A stretch of DNA of 24,076 nucleotides from a virus. This document shows, piece by piece, positions 12,481 through 21,309 of the stretch; the first letter of the stretch is position 1, and each line of letters begins with the position of its first letter. The translations under genes were made by a program, and so were the position numbers. The notes under the pieces were generated by a model, which did not search any database, was not told the origin of the DNA, and saw only the letters and a list, made by a program, of their open reading frames with translations. The stretch is taken from positions 1 through 24,076 of the IMG/VR virus record IMGVR_UViG_3300027969_000417; one strand, written 5' to 3'.

Positions 12481-12557
12481 GTGTTGGCGCAGGGAGTTCC
12501 GATATCGCAACAAGATAACAATAGGAGTTATAAGTTTCGGGTACTATGCGCCAACGC
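12481..12557. repeat. Long-range inverted repeat before terS
   Basis: GTTGGCGCA at 12483-12491 is the exact complement of TGCGCCAAC at 12547-12555; one wobble and one further pair extend it to 12481 and 12557. The arms are 55 bases apart, and a GATATC palindrome lies between. Its place directly upstream of the terminase small-subunit gene is where pac or cos sites are often found. Confidence 0.55.
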
Positions 12558-12586
12558 TGATAACTCTAGCATATTACCCTCGTATT

Positions 12587-12595
12587 TGCTATAGT
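12587..12595 (+). promoter_or_regulatory. Extended -10 promoter candidate for the head genes
   Basis: TGCTATAGT fits an extended -10 element (TGn plus a near-consensus TATAAT). No good -35 box is present. Transcription would start near 12602, 32 bases before the GTG of terS. Confidence 0.35.
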
Positions 12596-12633
12596 CCCCC
12601 CCAACATCACGCCCACAACTCTCAAGGACAATC

Positions 12634-13056
12634 GTGAAGATAGAGCAAATGGACAGCATCCAAGATGAGGCAGAACCAACCAAGAAAAAGGCTGGCAGAC
12701 CCAAGGGCGTATTCAAACTCAAGCGTCAGATACAGGAGTACGCAAGGAATCCTGACTTAGCGTTACCCAAAACCGATAACCAAAGAATCAAAGACTTGAA
12801 GGATATGCTTATCAGGTCGAGTGGCAAGGATGTTGTCGAGAAGATGATCTCAATAGCGTTGAACGACAATCATCCTGCTCAAATGGCAGCTATCAAGATG
12901 TGTGTAGACCGCACCCTTCCCGTGAGTATGTTTGAGAAGGATAAGAGCCAGAGGAGTGCAATCCACATTAATATCACTGGCATAGGCGCACCAGTAGCGG
13001 CGACAGTTGAAGAAGAACCTAAAGACATAGAAGACATAGAGGCTAAAGATGGCTGA
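12634..13056 (+). CDS. terS: Terminase small subunit
   Basis: A 140-residue protein starting at GTG 12634, with AAGGA at 12624-12628 five bases away; an ATG at 12649 lies too far from that site. The N-terminal part is basic with a GRPKG motif (KKKAGRPKGVFKLKRQI), suited to DNA contact, the middle is helical, and the C-terminal end is acidic. Size, composition and an 8-base overlap with the large subunit gene identify it as the small subunit, which recognises the packaging site and loads the motor. The sequence itself is not strongly diagnostic. The inverted repeat upstream may be its target. Confidence 0.78.
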   Translation: MKIEQMDSIQDEAEPTKKKAGRPKGVFKLKRQIQEYARNPDLALPKTDNQRIKDLKDMLIRSSGKDVVEKMISIALNDNHPAQMAAIKMCVDRTLPVSMFEKDKSQRSAIHINITGIGAPVAATVEEEPKDIEDIEAKDG

Positions 13057-14308
13057 CCTGAACTTTGCGCTATTGCCTTGGCAGCAACAGGTATACGCTG
13101 ATAAGACGAGGTTCAAGGTTGTGGTAGCTGGCAGGCGGTGCGGTAAGTCTAGGTTAGCGGTTACTACGCTATTGATTGAGGGTTTAAGCTGCCCTGCTGG
13201 TAGTGCGGTGCTGTATGTTGCCCCTACTCAGGGGCAGGCTCGGCAAATTGTTTGGGATGTATTGCTTGATGTAGGCAGGGAGATTATCCAAAGCAGCCAT
13301 GTCAACAACATGGAAGTTACCTTGATTAACGGGGCAAAGATATATGTAAGGGGCAGCGACAGACCCGACACATTGCGGGGAGTCTCATTGACTTACGCTG
13401 TATTGGATGAGGTTGCTGACATTAAGCCTGAGACTTGGGAACAGGTCATTAGGGCAAGTTTGTCAGACAAAAAGGGTAAAGCCATGTTTATCGGCACACC
13501 CAAGGGGCGCAACTGGTTCTTTGACTTGTATAACTTAGGTCAAGAGGGGAGTGATCCTGATTGGAAGTCGTGGCACTTTACGACAGCAGACAACCCACTT
13601 ATTGACCCTAGCGAGATTGAGAGTGCGAAGAAAACCCTAAGTTCATTCGCCTTCAAGCAAGAGTATATGGCAAGTTTCTCAAATGCGGGGTCAGATGTCT
13701 TCAAGGAAGAATGGATTAAATACGGGGAAGAACCTGAGCATGGTTCTTACTTCATAGCCTGTGACTTAGCTGGATTTGAAGAAGTAGCTAGACAGGCGGC
13801 TAACTCCAAGAAAAGGCTAGACCAGACTGCCATTGCTGTAGTCAAGGTGACTGAAGATGGCAAATGGTTTGTAAAAGAGATTGCTTTTGGGCGTTGGGAC
13901 ATCAGGGAGACTGCTGCCACGATTCTGCTAAAGATGCGGGAATACCGACCTTTAAGCGTTGGAATTGAGCGAGGAGCATTAAAAAACGCTGTTTTGCCGT
14001 ATTTGTCAGACTTAATGCGGAAAAATAATGTATATTCCCATATAGTTGACTTAACGCATGGCAACAGGAAAAAGACTGACAGGATTATCTGGAGTCTCCA
14101 AGGAAGGTTTGAGCATGGGCGCATTGTGCTGAACTCTGAGGAAGATTGGGATGAATTCAAAGATCAACTCTTGATGTTTCCCGCCCAAGGTGTTCACGAT
14201 GACTTACCCGATGCTCTTTCCTACATTGACCAACTGGCTGTGACCTCATACTTTGTTGATGACCAAGAAGATGAGTGGGAGCCTCTAGATATTATTTCGG
14301 GGATATAA
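13049..14308 (+). CDS. terL: Terminase large subunit
   Basis: A 419-residue DNA-packaging motor with ATPase and nuclease domains. Walker A is AGRRCGKS (27-34); Walker B is AVLDEVAD with Asp120 and Glu121; FIGTPKGRNWF at about 147-157 is the coupling motif. The RNase H-like nuclease begins with FIACDLAG, continues with VGIERGAL and ends with HDDLPDALSY, which supply the metal-binding acidic residues. It cuts concatemeric DNA and drives it into the prohead through the portal encoded next. It has GAGG six bases upstream and overlaps terS by 8 bases. The length is on the short side but complete. Confidence 0.95.
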   Translation: MADLNFALLPWQQQVYADKTRFKVVVAGRRCGKSRLAVTTLLIEGLSCPAGSAVLYVAPTQGQARQIVWDVLLDVGREIIQSSHVNNMEVTLINGAKIYVRGSDRPDTLRGVSLTYAVLDEVADIKPETWEQVIRASLSDKKGKAMFIGTPKGRNWFFDLYNLGQEGSDPDWKSWHFTTADNPLIDPSEIESAKKTLSSFAFKQEYMASFSNAGSDVFKEEWIKYGEEPEHGSYFIACDLAGFEEVARQAANSKKRLDQTAIAVVKVTEDGKWFVKEIAFGRWDIRETAATILLKMREYRPLSVGIERGALKNAVLPYLSDLMRKNNVYSHIVDLTHGNRKKTDRIIWSLQGRFEHGRIVLNSEEDWDEFKDQLLMFPAQGVHDDLPDALSYIDQLAVTSYFVDDQEDEWEPLDIISGI

Positions 14309-16375
14309 ATGGCAACAAACAAAGAAGTCAAGTTAGAACAAAACGAATTTTATGAGCCTACTGAGGCTGATAAAGAACTGACCGACTTTGTTACCGACCA
14401 CTGCAACAAGTGGCGTGACTATAGAGACACCAACTTTCTTCCTGATTGGCTTGAGTATGAGCGCATCTTCCGAGGACAATGGGCTTCTGAAGACAAGACC
14501 CGTGAGTCTGAACGTAGCCGTATTGTTACCCCTGCTACCCAACAAGCCGTAGAGACTCGCCATGCTGAGATCATGGAAGCTATCTTTGGTCAAGGCGACT
14601 TCTTTGACATTGAAGACAATATCCAAGATATAGGTGGAAACCCTATAGATGTTGAAGCAATCAAGAATCAGTTGATGGAAGACTTCAAGAAGGACAAGAT
14701 TCGCAAGAGTATTGACCAAATTGAGTTGATGGCTGAGATTTATGGCACTGGCATTGGCGAGATTATTGTCAAGACTGAGAAAGAGTATGTACCTTCTACT
14801 CAAGCTATTCCTAATCAGCAAGGTCAAGCAGCTATTGGAGTGATGGAGAGAGACAGGATTTCTGTCAAAATCATGCCTATCAACCCCAAGAACTTCTTGT
14901 TTGACCCTAACGGGACAAGCATTGATGACTGTATGGGCGTAGCTATTGAGAAGTATGTCTCTATCCACAAGGTTGTTCAAGGCATTGAAAAGGGCATCTA
15001 TCGTAAGGTGGACATTGGTACAGCTAGTGAAGATACCGACTTAGAGCCCACCCAAGAAGTATCTCAGTATCAAGATGAGAAGGTTCTATTGTTGACCTAT
15101 TACGGGTTAGTACCCCGTGAATACTTAAATAATCTTGAGGAAAACAAAGACATTGTTGAGTTATTCCCTGAGAACTCTGCCGCTGAAGACTACTCAGACA
15201 TGGTAGAAGCCATTGTCGTAATTGCCAACGATGGTCAATTGCTCAAGGCTGAAGAAAACCCTTACATGATGAAGGATAGGCCAGTTCTCAGTTATCAAGA
15301 CGATACAGTGCCTAATCGCTTGTTGGGGCGAGGTACAGTGGAAAAAGCCTTCAATATGCAGAAAGCTATTGATGCTCAGACTCGTGCTCACTTGGATTCA
15401 CTTGCTTTGACCACTGCCCCAATGGTTGCTATGGATGCTACACGCTTGCCCCGTGGTATGAAGTTTGAGATTAAGGCTGGTAAAGCCATTCTCACCAATG
15501 GAAACCCCAATGAAATCCTCTATCCATTCAAGTTTGGTCAGAGTGACCCAAATAACCTAGCAACTGCCAAAGACTTTGAGCGAATGTTGCTACAAGCTAC
15601 AGGTACGCTTGACTCAAACGGCATGGTTTCCCAATCTAGCCGTGATGGGGGCGGTATGTCGATGGCGGTTGCATCGATTATCAAGAAGTACAAGCGTACT
15701 TTGGTCAATTTCCAAGAAGATTTCCTTGTGCCTTTCATCAAGAAGGCGGCTTTCAGGTTCATGCAGTTCGATCCAGAGCGTTATCCCTCTGTAGATATGA
15801 ATTTCATCCCCACTGCTACCCTTGGAATCATTGCTCGTGAGTACGAACAACAGCAATTCATTGGTTTGTTGCAGACTCTTGGCCCAAATACCCCTGTTTT
15901 GCCTGTGATTCTCAAAGGAATCATTGCTAATTCAAGTTTAAGCAATAGATACGAGATGATGGCGGCCTTGGATGAGATGAGTAAGCCTAATCCAGAGGCA
16001 CAGCAGATGCAACAGATGCAACAAGAGTTGGCAATGCAGACTGCACAGGCTAATATTGCTGTTCAGACTAGCCAAGCAGAGCAAAACAAAGCAGAAGCTA
16101 TCAAATTGTCAGTTGAAGCGCAGTTGTTGCCACAAGAAGTGCAGGCAAAGAACATGGCGGCAATGACTAAGAACCTTCCTAATCAGGATGACCAAGCATC
16201 TAAAGAGTTTGACAAGCGTGTCAAGATTGCTGAGTTGATGCTCAAGGAAGCAGACATCAAAAACAAGTCTAAAATTGTTGAGTTGCAAATGAATAATGCC
16301 AAGAGCAACGTAGTAGATATGGAAAACCAGTTTCTACAAAATTTAAATCAGGAGTTGTCAAATGGCAATAGATAA
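14309..16375 (+). CDS. Portal protein, P22-like
   Basis: A 688-residue protein whose ATG follows the terL stop directly, with GGGGA seven bases upstream. It opens with an acidic helical region (DKELTDFVTDHCNKWRDYRD) and ERSRIVTPATQQAVETRHAEI, typical of the long podoviral portals. The C-terminal 130 residues are Gln/Ala/Glu-rich (QQMQQMQQELAM and onward), as expected for the helical barrel seen in P22. It forms the dodecameric ring through which DNA enters and to which the tail attaches. Its length is much nearer to P22 (about 725) than to T7 (about 536). The end overlaps the fibre gene by 14 bases. Confidence 0.88.
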   Translation: MATNKEVKLEQNEFYEPTEADKELTDFVTDHCNKWRDYRDTNFLPDWLEYERIFRGQWASEDKTRESERSRIVTPATQQAVETRHAEIMEAIFGQGDFFDIEDNIQDIGGNPIDVEAIKNQLMEDFKKDKIRKSIDQIELMAEIYGTGIGEIIVKTEKEYVPSTQAIPNQQGQAAIGVMERDRISVKIMPINPKNFLFDPNGTSIDDCMGVAIEKYVSIHKVVQGIEKGIYRKVDIGTASEDTDLEPTQEVSQYQDEKVLLLTYYGLVPREYLNNLEENKDIVELFPENSAAEDYSDMVEAIVVIANDGQLLKAEENPYMMKDRPVLSYQDDTVPNRLLGRGTVEKAFNMQKAIDAQTRAHLDSLALTTAPMVAMDATRLPRGMKFEIKAGKAILTNGNPNEILYPFKFGQSDPNNLATAKDFERMLLQATGTLDSNGMVSQSSRDGGGMSMAVASIIKKYKRTLVNFQEDFLVPFIKKAAFRFMQFDPERYPSVDMNFIPTATLGIIAREYEQQQFIGLLQTLGPNTPVLPVILKGIIANSSLSNRYEMMAALDEMSKPNPEAQQMQQMQQELAMQTAQANIAVQTSQAEQNKAEAIKLSVEAQLLPQEVQAKNMAAMTKNLPNQDDQASKEFDKRVKIAELMLKEADIKNKSKIVELQMNNAKSNVVDMENQFLQNLNQELSNGNR

Positions 16376-18149
16376 AATCTTCAATGATGGAAATGTTGAT
16401 GGCATTGCAGATAATATCTTTAATGCAGTAAACAATTCTGTGTCTGAGGTTAAGCAAATGCAGCAGCGTAAGGCGGCTGAGAATGTTCAAATGGTTGTCC
16501 AATCTCTAAAGAAGATTGATACTGACATTCGTGATAAGTTTGACAATGTAGCCACTGTCCTTGAGAAACGCATCATCACCATTAAAGATGGGCGGGACGG
16601 GTCTAATGGTAAAGATGGTCGTGATGGCAAAGATGGTAAAGCTGGACGGGACGGCATCAATGGTAAGCAAGGGCCACAAGGTTTAAAAGGTCAAGATGGA
16701 ATAGATGGCATCGATGGTGTGTCTGTTGCCAATGCCAACATCGACTTTGATGGTTCTTTGATTATTGCTTTGTCTGATGGTAGAGAATTAAATGTTGGTG
16801 AAGTTGTTTCTCAAGATTTGGCTGAGAAGATTCAAGTTATCTCTACTATGTCCACCAATGGGTCGGTTGTTGTAAAGGATGAAGGAACAGTAGTTTCTAG
16901 TGGTGTCAAAAGTTTAAATTTTGTTGGCACTAATATTACGGCAACTACATCAGGCGATGATGTAACAGTAACTGTAACTGGCGGTAGCGGTAGTGGCACA
17001 GTCACAAGCGTTGCCCTTTCTGGTGGCACAACTGGACTGACTGTAAGTGGCAGTCCTATCACTACATCAGGAACAATCACACTCGCAGGAACATTGGCAG
17101 TTGCAAATGGTGGTACTGGTACTGCCTCTCCTGCTATTGTTGCGGGTACAAATATCACAGTAAGTGGTACTTGGCCTAATCAAACCATAAATGCTACTGC
17201 TGGTGGCAGTGGCACAGTGACCAGTGTTGCGGCAACAGTTCCAACATTCTTGTCTGTTTCAGGTTCACCAATTACAACCAGTGGCACATTGGCAATTACC
17301 TTGTCTGGTACTGCATTGCCTGTTCTTAATGGTGGTACAGGGGTTACAACTTCTACAGGCAGTGGTAATAATGTGTTGTCAACAAGTCCCACATTTGTTA
17401 CACCTATCTTGGGTACTCCAACAAGTGCAACATTAACCAATGCAACAGGTCTACCGATTTCTACGGGCGTGTCGGGACTTGGAACAGGTATAGCAACTGC
17501 TTTAGCTGTAAACGTGGGTACTGCTGGCGCTCCTCTTGTCAATGGCGGTGTTTTAGGTACACCCTCTAGTGGTACAGCAACTAACTTAACTGGCTTGCCA
17601 CTGTCTACAGGTGTAACAGGAACTCTGCCTATTGCTAATGGTGGTACAGGTCAAACCACTTTGGCAGCGGCTAATATTGCTGTTGTCAATGTTGCCAACA
17701 CTTTCACAGGGACTCAGACCTTTAGCGGCACATCATCAGCACTTGCAATGGTCTTGAATGATGTGGCAGAGGTAACAACAGTATCGGCTACAGCGGCAAC
17801 AGGCACGATTAACTACGATGTCACTACTCAAGCTGTTCTCTATTACACCAGCAATGCAAGTGCTAACTGGACAGTTAACTTCAGAGGTTCAAGCGGTACT
17901 TCCCTTGATACTTTGATGAGTACAGGTCAGTCAATGACTGTGGCTTTCTTGGTGACTCAGGGTGCTACTGCTTACTACAACAGTGCTGTGCAAGTGGATG
18001 GCACTGCTACAGGTGTAACAACAAGGTGGTTTGGTGGTGCGCCCACAGCGGGTAATGCGAGCGGCATCGACAGTTACCGCTATCTCATTATCAAAACAGG
18101 CAGTGCAACATTTACTGTCTTGGCAAGCAACACACAATTTAAGGCTTAA
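16362..18149 (+). CDS. Collagen-like fibre protein
   Basis: A 595-residue structural protein from ATG 16362, with AGGAG seven bases upstream. An N-terminal helical region (1-70) is followed by 14 uninterrupted Gly-X-Y triplets at 77-118 (GRDGSNGKDGRDGKDG and onward), which would form a collagen triple helix. The rest, Gly/Thr/Ser-rich, holds recurring SGSPITTSGT, NGGTG and LGTP segments typical of beta-structured trimeric fibres. The C-terminal about 130 residues form a distinct globular tip, probably for receptor binding. No cysteine-based features. It is probably a virion fibre. Its position, between portal and scaffold, is unusual for a tail fibre. Confidence 0.8.
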   Translation: MAIDKIFNDGNVDGIADNIFNAVNNSVSEVKQMQQRKAAENVQMVVQSLKKIDTDIRDKFDNVATVLEKRIITIKDGRDGSNGKDGRDGKDGKAGRDGINGKQGPQGLKGQDGIDGIDGVSVANANIDFDGSLIIALSDGRELNVGEVVSQDLAEKIQVISTMSTNGSVVVKDEGTVVSSGVKSLNFVGTNITATTSGDDVTVTVTGGSGSGTVTSVALSGGTTGLTVSGSPITTSGTITLAGTLAVANGGTGTASPAIVAGTNITVSGTWPNQTINATAGGSGTVTSVAATVPTFLSVSGSPITTSGTLAITLSGTALPVLNGGTGVTTSTGSGNNVLSTSPTFVTPILGTPTSATLTNATGLPISTGVSGLGTGIATALAVNVGTAGAPLVNGGVLGTPSSGTATNLTGLPLSTGVTGTLPIANGGTGQTTLAAANIAVVNVANTFTGTQTFSGTSSALAMVLNDVAEVTTVSATAATGTINYDVTTQAVLYYTSNASANWTVNFRGSSGTSLDTLMSTGQSMTVAFLVTQGATAYYNSAVQVDGTATGVTTRWFGGAPTAGNASGIDSYRYLIIKTGSATFTVLASNTQFKA

Positions 18150-18153
18150 AAAG

Positions 18154-20124
18154 ATGCCATTACAAGCAACAAGCGGTGCGGCTAGTTACGATGCCTTTGG
18201 TGGTGGTGCGCCAGCGGCTGCTCCAACGTATATTGAGGATGTGTTTTCTACTTGGCTGTACACAGGAAATAACTCCACCAACAATATTGTCAATGGTATT
18301 GATTTGTCTACTAAAGGTGGGATGGTTTGGTGTAAAGCAAGAAGTGCTGTAAATAGTAATACTATATGGGATAGTGTTAGAGGTGTTAAAAACTTTCTAA
18401 TAACAAATGCAACTAGTGCTAATGTAAACCTTACATCCTCATTCCCAACCTATGGTTTACAGTCTTTCAATACAAATGGTTTTACTTTAGGTGTAAATTA
18501 TGAGGGTGAAAATGATACTGGCGATAGTATTGCCTCATGGACATTCCGCAAGCAGCCTAAGTTTTTTGATGTTGTGACGTATACGGGGACGGGATCTAAT
18601 CGCACAATTGCCCATTCACTAGGGTCTGTACCAGCTTGCATCATGGTGAAGCGCACAGATACAACTGGCGATTGGCAGGTCTACCACCGCAGTCTAGCCA
18701 ATACCGAATACCTTGTTTTAAACTCTTCAGCCGCTAAAGCAACAGGTGCAACTCGGTGGAACAGCACAACGCCTACAAGTTCGGTCTTTAGTCTTGGTAC
18801 TGATGCAAGCGTTAACGCATCTGCTGGCACATACGTTGCATATATCTTCGCCCATGACGCAGGGGGCTTTGGCCTGACGGGTACGGACAATGTGATTAGC
18901 TGTGGGTCTTATACAGGTAATGGTTCTACATCAGGGCCAACAATTAACCTTGGATATGAACCTCAATGGTTGTTAGTTAAGAACGCCACTACCATTGGCA
19001 ATTGGTTCTTGATGGACAATATGCGTGGTATCCCAATGACTGGCGATACTGCAATACTTAAAGCAAATACATCGGCGGCAGAAGATAATAACCAAGGCCA
19101 TGCAATAGAATTAAATGGAACAGGCTTCCAAGTTACCACGTCTTTCACAGGAACAAACGGAAGTGGCGATACGCTCATCTACATAGCCATACGCCGTGGC
19201 CCGATGAAAGTTCCTACTACGGGTACGAGTGTGTTTGCGCCAAACATTGGAAATAATGTTTCTGGTTCTGGTCTTATTGCAAATGCAGGATTTCCTGTCG
19301 ATGCTCATTTTGAGGCATTTAAAGATACAACAGGAAGATTTTGGTTTGACAGGTTAAGAGGTGACTATAATTATTTGTCAACGGCTAGTACAGCCGCAGA
19401 AACGGCTGCTGGACAAAGGCAATTTGCAAATATGTCAGGTGCGTTTTTCTCAGGAACATTTAACTTTTCTAGTGCGGTTGTTTATGATTTCAGACGAGCC
19501 CCATCGTTTTTTGATGAGGTTTGCTATACGGGGACGGGAAGTACTACAACAATAACGCATAATTTGGGTCTTACGCCTGAATTAGTAATAACAAAAAGTA
19601 GAACAAATGGGTCATTAGGTTGGGTAGTTTGGACTACTAGTTTAACAAGCACAAACTATTGGATTCGTCTTGATGACACAATGGCTCAAGCAAATTCACC
19701 AGTTGGATATGGTGGAACTTTTTCAGCTAGTAATTACACAATTGCTAACACAGGCCCATACAACGCATTAAACGGCTCAGGACAAACTTATGTCGCCTAC
19801 CTTTTTGCAACTTGCGCTGGTGTTTCCAAAGTCGGCTCATATACAGGCACAGGAACAACTCTGCAAATTAACTGTGGCTTCACCGCAGGGGCGAGGTTTG
19901 TTCTAATTAAGCGCACTGATAGCACTGGTGATTGGTATGTGTGGGACACAGCAAGGGGCATTATTGCTGGTAACGACCCATACCTCTTGCTGAACAGCAC
20001 AGCCGCTGAAGTGACATCTACAGACTATATCGACACCTACAGCGCAGGGTTTGAGATTAGTAACACAGCGCCAGCCGCCATCAATGCAAATGGTGGAACA
20101 TACATCTTCTTGGCTATCGCATAA
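18154..20124 (+). CDS. Tail fibre-like protein with repeated modules (DUF7483-like)
   Basis: A 656-residue protein built from at least four copies of one module: SYTG or YTGTGS, a variable strand, a hydrophobic segment of P-x2-x2-K type (VPACIMVKRTD, EPQWLLVKNAT, TPELVITKSRT, ARFVLIKRTD), then W and an aspartate or asparagine (GDWQVYHRS, GNWFLMDN, GDWYVWDTARG). A degenerate copy lies at the N-terminus (TKGGMVWCKARS). I match this to the DUF7483 module of phage tail proteins from memory. It is probably a receptor-binding or tail surface protein. ATG 18154 follows the fibre stop after four bases; the open frame reaching 18031 is inside the previous gene. Confidence 0.75.
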   Translation: MPLQATSGAASYDAFGGGAPAAAPTYIEDVFSTWLYTGNNSTNNIVNGIDLSTKGGMVWCKARSAVNSNTIWDSVRGVKNFLITNATSANVNLTSSFPTYGLQSFNTNGFTLGVNYEGENDTGDSIASWTFRKQPKFFDVVTYTGTGSNRTIAHSLGSVPACIMVKRTDTTGDWQVYHRSLANTEYLVLNSSAAKATGATRWNSTTPTSSVFSLGTDASVNASAGTYVAYIFAHDAGGFGLTGTDNVISCGSYTGNGSTSGPTINLGYEPQWLLVKNATTIGNWFLMDNMRGIPMTGDTAILKANTSAAEDNNQGHAIELNGTGFQVTTSFTGTNGSGDTLIYIAIRRGPMKVPTTGTSVFAPNIGNNVSGSGLIANAGFPVDAHFEAFKDTTGRFWFDRLRGDYNYLSTASTAAETAAGQRQFANMSGAFFSGTFNFSSAVVYDFRRAPSFFDEVCYTGTGSTTTITHNLGLTPELVITKSRTNGSLGWVVWTTSLTSTNYWIRLDDTMAQANSPVGYGGTFSASNYTIANTGPYNALNGSGQTYVAYLFATCAGVSKVGSYTGTGTTLQINCGFTAGARFVLIKRTDSTGDWYVWDTARGIIAGNDPYLLLNSTAAEVTSTDYIDTYSAGFEISNTAPAAINANGGTYIFLAIA

Positions 20125-20133
20125 GGAAACATC

Positions 20134-20628
20134 ATGCAAATCAGAACAAATGACGGGCAAGTAATGTACGAAGCAGAGTTTCGTGCATATACCAAAGCCA
20201 ATGGTGGCCCTACTTGGGAGACAACAACAACTGAGGTGTTAGAAGCCTTGGGTGCTGATGTCATCTTTGAAGGACCACAAGCCACAGGTGGCACTGTCTA
20301 CCAATACTCAGTCTACGGCGGTATTGAGCAGATTGGCGGCAAGTGGTACACCAAATGGAATCTAGGCCCATCATTCTTTCAAACTGAAGATGCTGAAGGC
20401 AATGTAACCACTGCTGCTCAAAATGAAGCTGCTTACAAAGCCATTAAAGATGCAGAGCAAGCCAAGTCTGTTCGTGCTTCTAGGGACAGCAAGCTATCAG
20501 AAACTGATTGGCGGTTTCGCAGTGACATGACACCAGCGCAAGCATGGAAAGACTACTGCCAAGCCCTGCGGGATGTGCCATCTCAGGCTGGTTTCCCTTG
20601 GACTATTGAGTGGCCTGTAGCACCATGA
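20134..20628 (+). CDS. Tail fibre assembly chaperone-like protein
   Basis: A 164-residue protein with AAGGAA before its ATG. The C-terminal third carries the signature of phage tail assembly chaperones: VRASRDSKLSETDWRFRSD, then WKDYCQALRDVPSQAGFPW and ending in IEWPVAP. Such proteins help fold or trimerise the fibre encoded just upstream. The N-terminal 100 residues are a separate alpha/beta-like part. The stop overlaps the endonuclease start by ATGA. Confidence 0.8.
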   Translation: MQIRTNDGQVMYEAEFRAYTKANGGPTWETTTTEVLEALGADVIFEGPQATGGTVYQYSVYGGIEQIGGKWYTKWNLGPSFFQTEDAEGNVTTAAQNEAAYKAIKDAEQAKSVRASRDSKLSETDWRFRSDMTPAQAWKDYCQALRDVPSQAGFPWTIEWPVAP

Positions 20629-21086
20629 CCCCAGAATTACAAAAATACTACGAAAAAGACTTTTTTGAGTTAAAGTTTTCTGATGTTGAAATTACAACAA
20701 AATCTTGTGGTTTGTGTTATGAAAAAAAACCATTTAGCCAATTCATAAAAAATGTACGCTACAAAGATGGTTACTACAAACATTGTAAAAAGTGTCATTA
20801 CGAGGTTTATGGCAGGGATTCTCACTACAGAAGAACTTATGGCGTTACGCAACATGAATATAACTTAATGGTTGCAAAACAAGGGAATAAGTGTAAAGTA
20901 TGTGAAGTAGAGGCTGGTGATGGTCACATGAGTAGATTGGTTGTGGATCACTGTCATAAGAGTAATGAAATGCGTGGTTTAATATGCCAAAATTGCAATA
21001 TGGCATTAGGAAATGCTAAAGATAATTCTGAAATATTAAGAAAACTAGCTGATTATTTGGATGAATTTTATGACCCCAGAACTTGA
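20625..21086 (+). CDS. Recombination endonuclease VII (HNH family)
   Basis: A 153-residue nuclease related to T4 gp49. The core is YRRTYGVTQHEYNLM, GNKCKVCE (Cys90, Cys93), LVVDHCHKSNEMRGLICQNC (Asp108, His109, His111, Cys121, Cys124) and MALGNAKDN: the endonuclease VII zinc and catalytic pattern. An N-terminal pair CGLC (28, 31) and CKKC (54, 57) adds a second zinc site. It starts in the ATGA overlap with the chaperone. The first nine residues, MTPELQKYY, almost repeat the start of the next gene (MTPELEKYY), and its AT-rich codon use differs from its neighbours. Both facts suggest a mobile free-standing endonuclease inserted here. Confidence 0.85.
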   Translation: MTPELQKYYEKDFFELKFSDVEITTKSCGLCYEKKPFSQFIKNVRYKDGYYKHCKKCHYEVYGRDSHYRRTYGVTQHEYNLMVAKQGNKCKVCEVEAGDGHMSRLVVDHCHKSNEMRGLICQNCNMALGNAKDNSEILRKLADYLDEFYDPRT

Positions 21087-21309
21087 AAAATACTATACCA
21101 ATCGCTTTGACATGATGTCAACAGAGGGTTGGAAGGATTTGTCCGTAGATATTGACATTATGATAGAGTCGCTGAATAATCTAAGCGTTATTCCTGATGG
21201 AAATGCCTTAATGTTCAAAAAAGGTGAACTTTCTATCTTGACTTGGCTGAAAACCTTGAAAGAGGTCAGTGAACGAGCCTTTGAGGAATTGAATGAAAAG
21301 AATGTTTGA
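21070..21309 (+). CDS. Small helical hypothetical protein
   Basis: A 79-residue product beginning MTPELEKYYTNRFDMM from ATG 21070; the frame opens three codons earlier with another ATG. It overlaps the endonuclease gene by 17 bases. The rest is helical and acidic. I recall relatives starting in the same way in other phages with no function assigned. Before the endonuclease arrived this gene probably followed the chaperone gene directly in an ATGA overlap. Confidence 0.72.
   Translation: MTPELEKYYTNRFDMMSTEGWKDLSVDIDIMIESLNNLSVIPDGNALMFKKGELSILTWLKTLKEVSERAFEELNEKNV

Larger units (their letters stand above)
11964..12633. other. Gene-free region, candidate replication origin and packaging region
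   Basis: About 670 bases with no believable gene on either strand. It contains five DnaA-box-like sites (12149-12381), an AT-rich stretch at about 12240-12320 with 11-bp repeats, a G-rich run at 12401-12412, a matching C run at 12447-12452, and a long-range inverted repeat at 12481-12557 just before terS. The part from 11964 to about 12140 shows nothing I can name. A minus-strand open frame at 12528-12722 crosses into terS and has no ribosome site support. Confidence 0.7.

Noticed and set aside
11964-12633. tRNA or other structured RNA gene in the gene-free region
   Set aside because: Hairpins are present but none builds a cloverleaf or a known RNA; DnaA boxes explain the main repeats.
14333-14980. 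215-residue minus-strand frame inside the portal gene
   Set aside because: Antisense shadow of strongly biased coding sequence; no start signals.
16601-16735. DNA repeat region or transposon end
   Set aside because: The repeated GATGG/GGTAAAGAT pattern is the coding sequence of Gly-X-Y collagen triplets.
16832-17542. Long Val/Pro-rich minus-strand frames in the fibre gene
   Set aside because: Produced by the low-complexity Thr/Gly codons of the fibre on the other strand.
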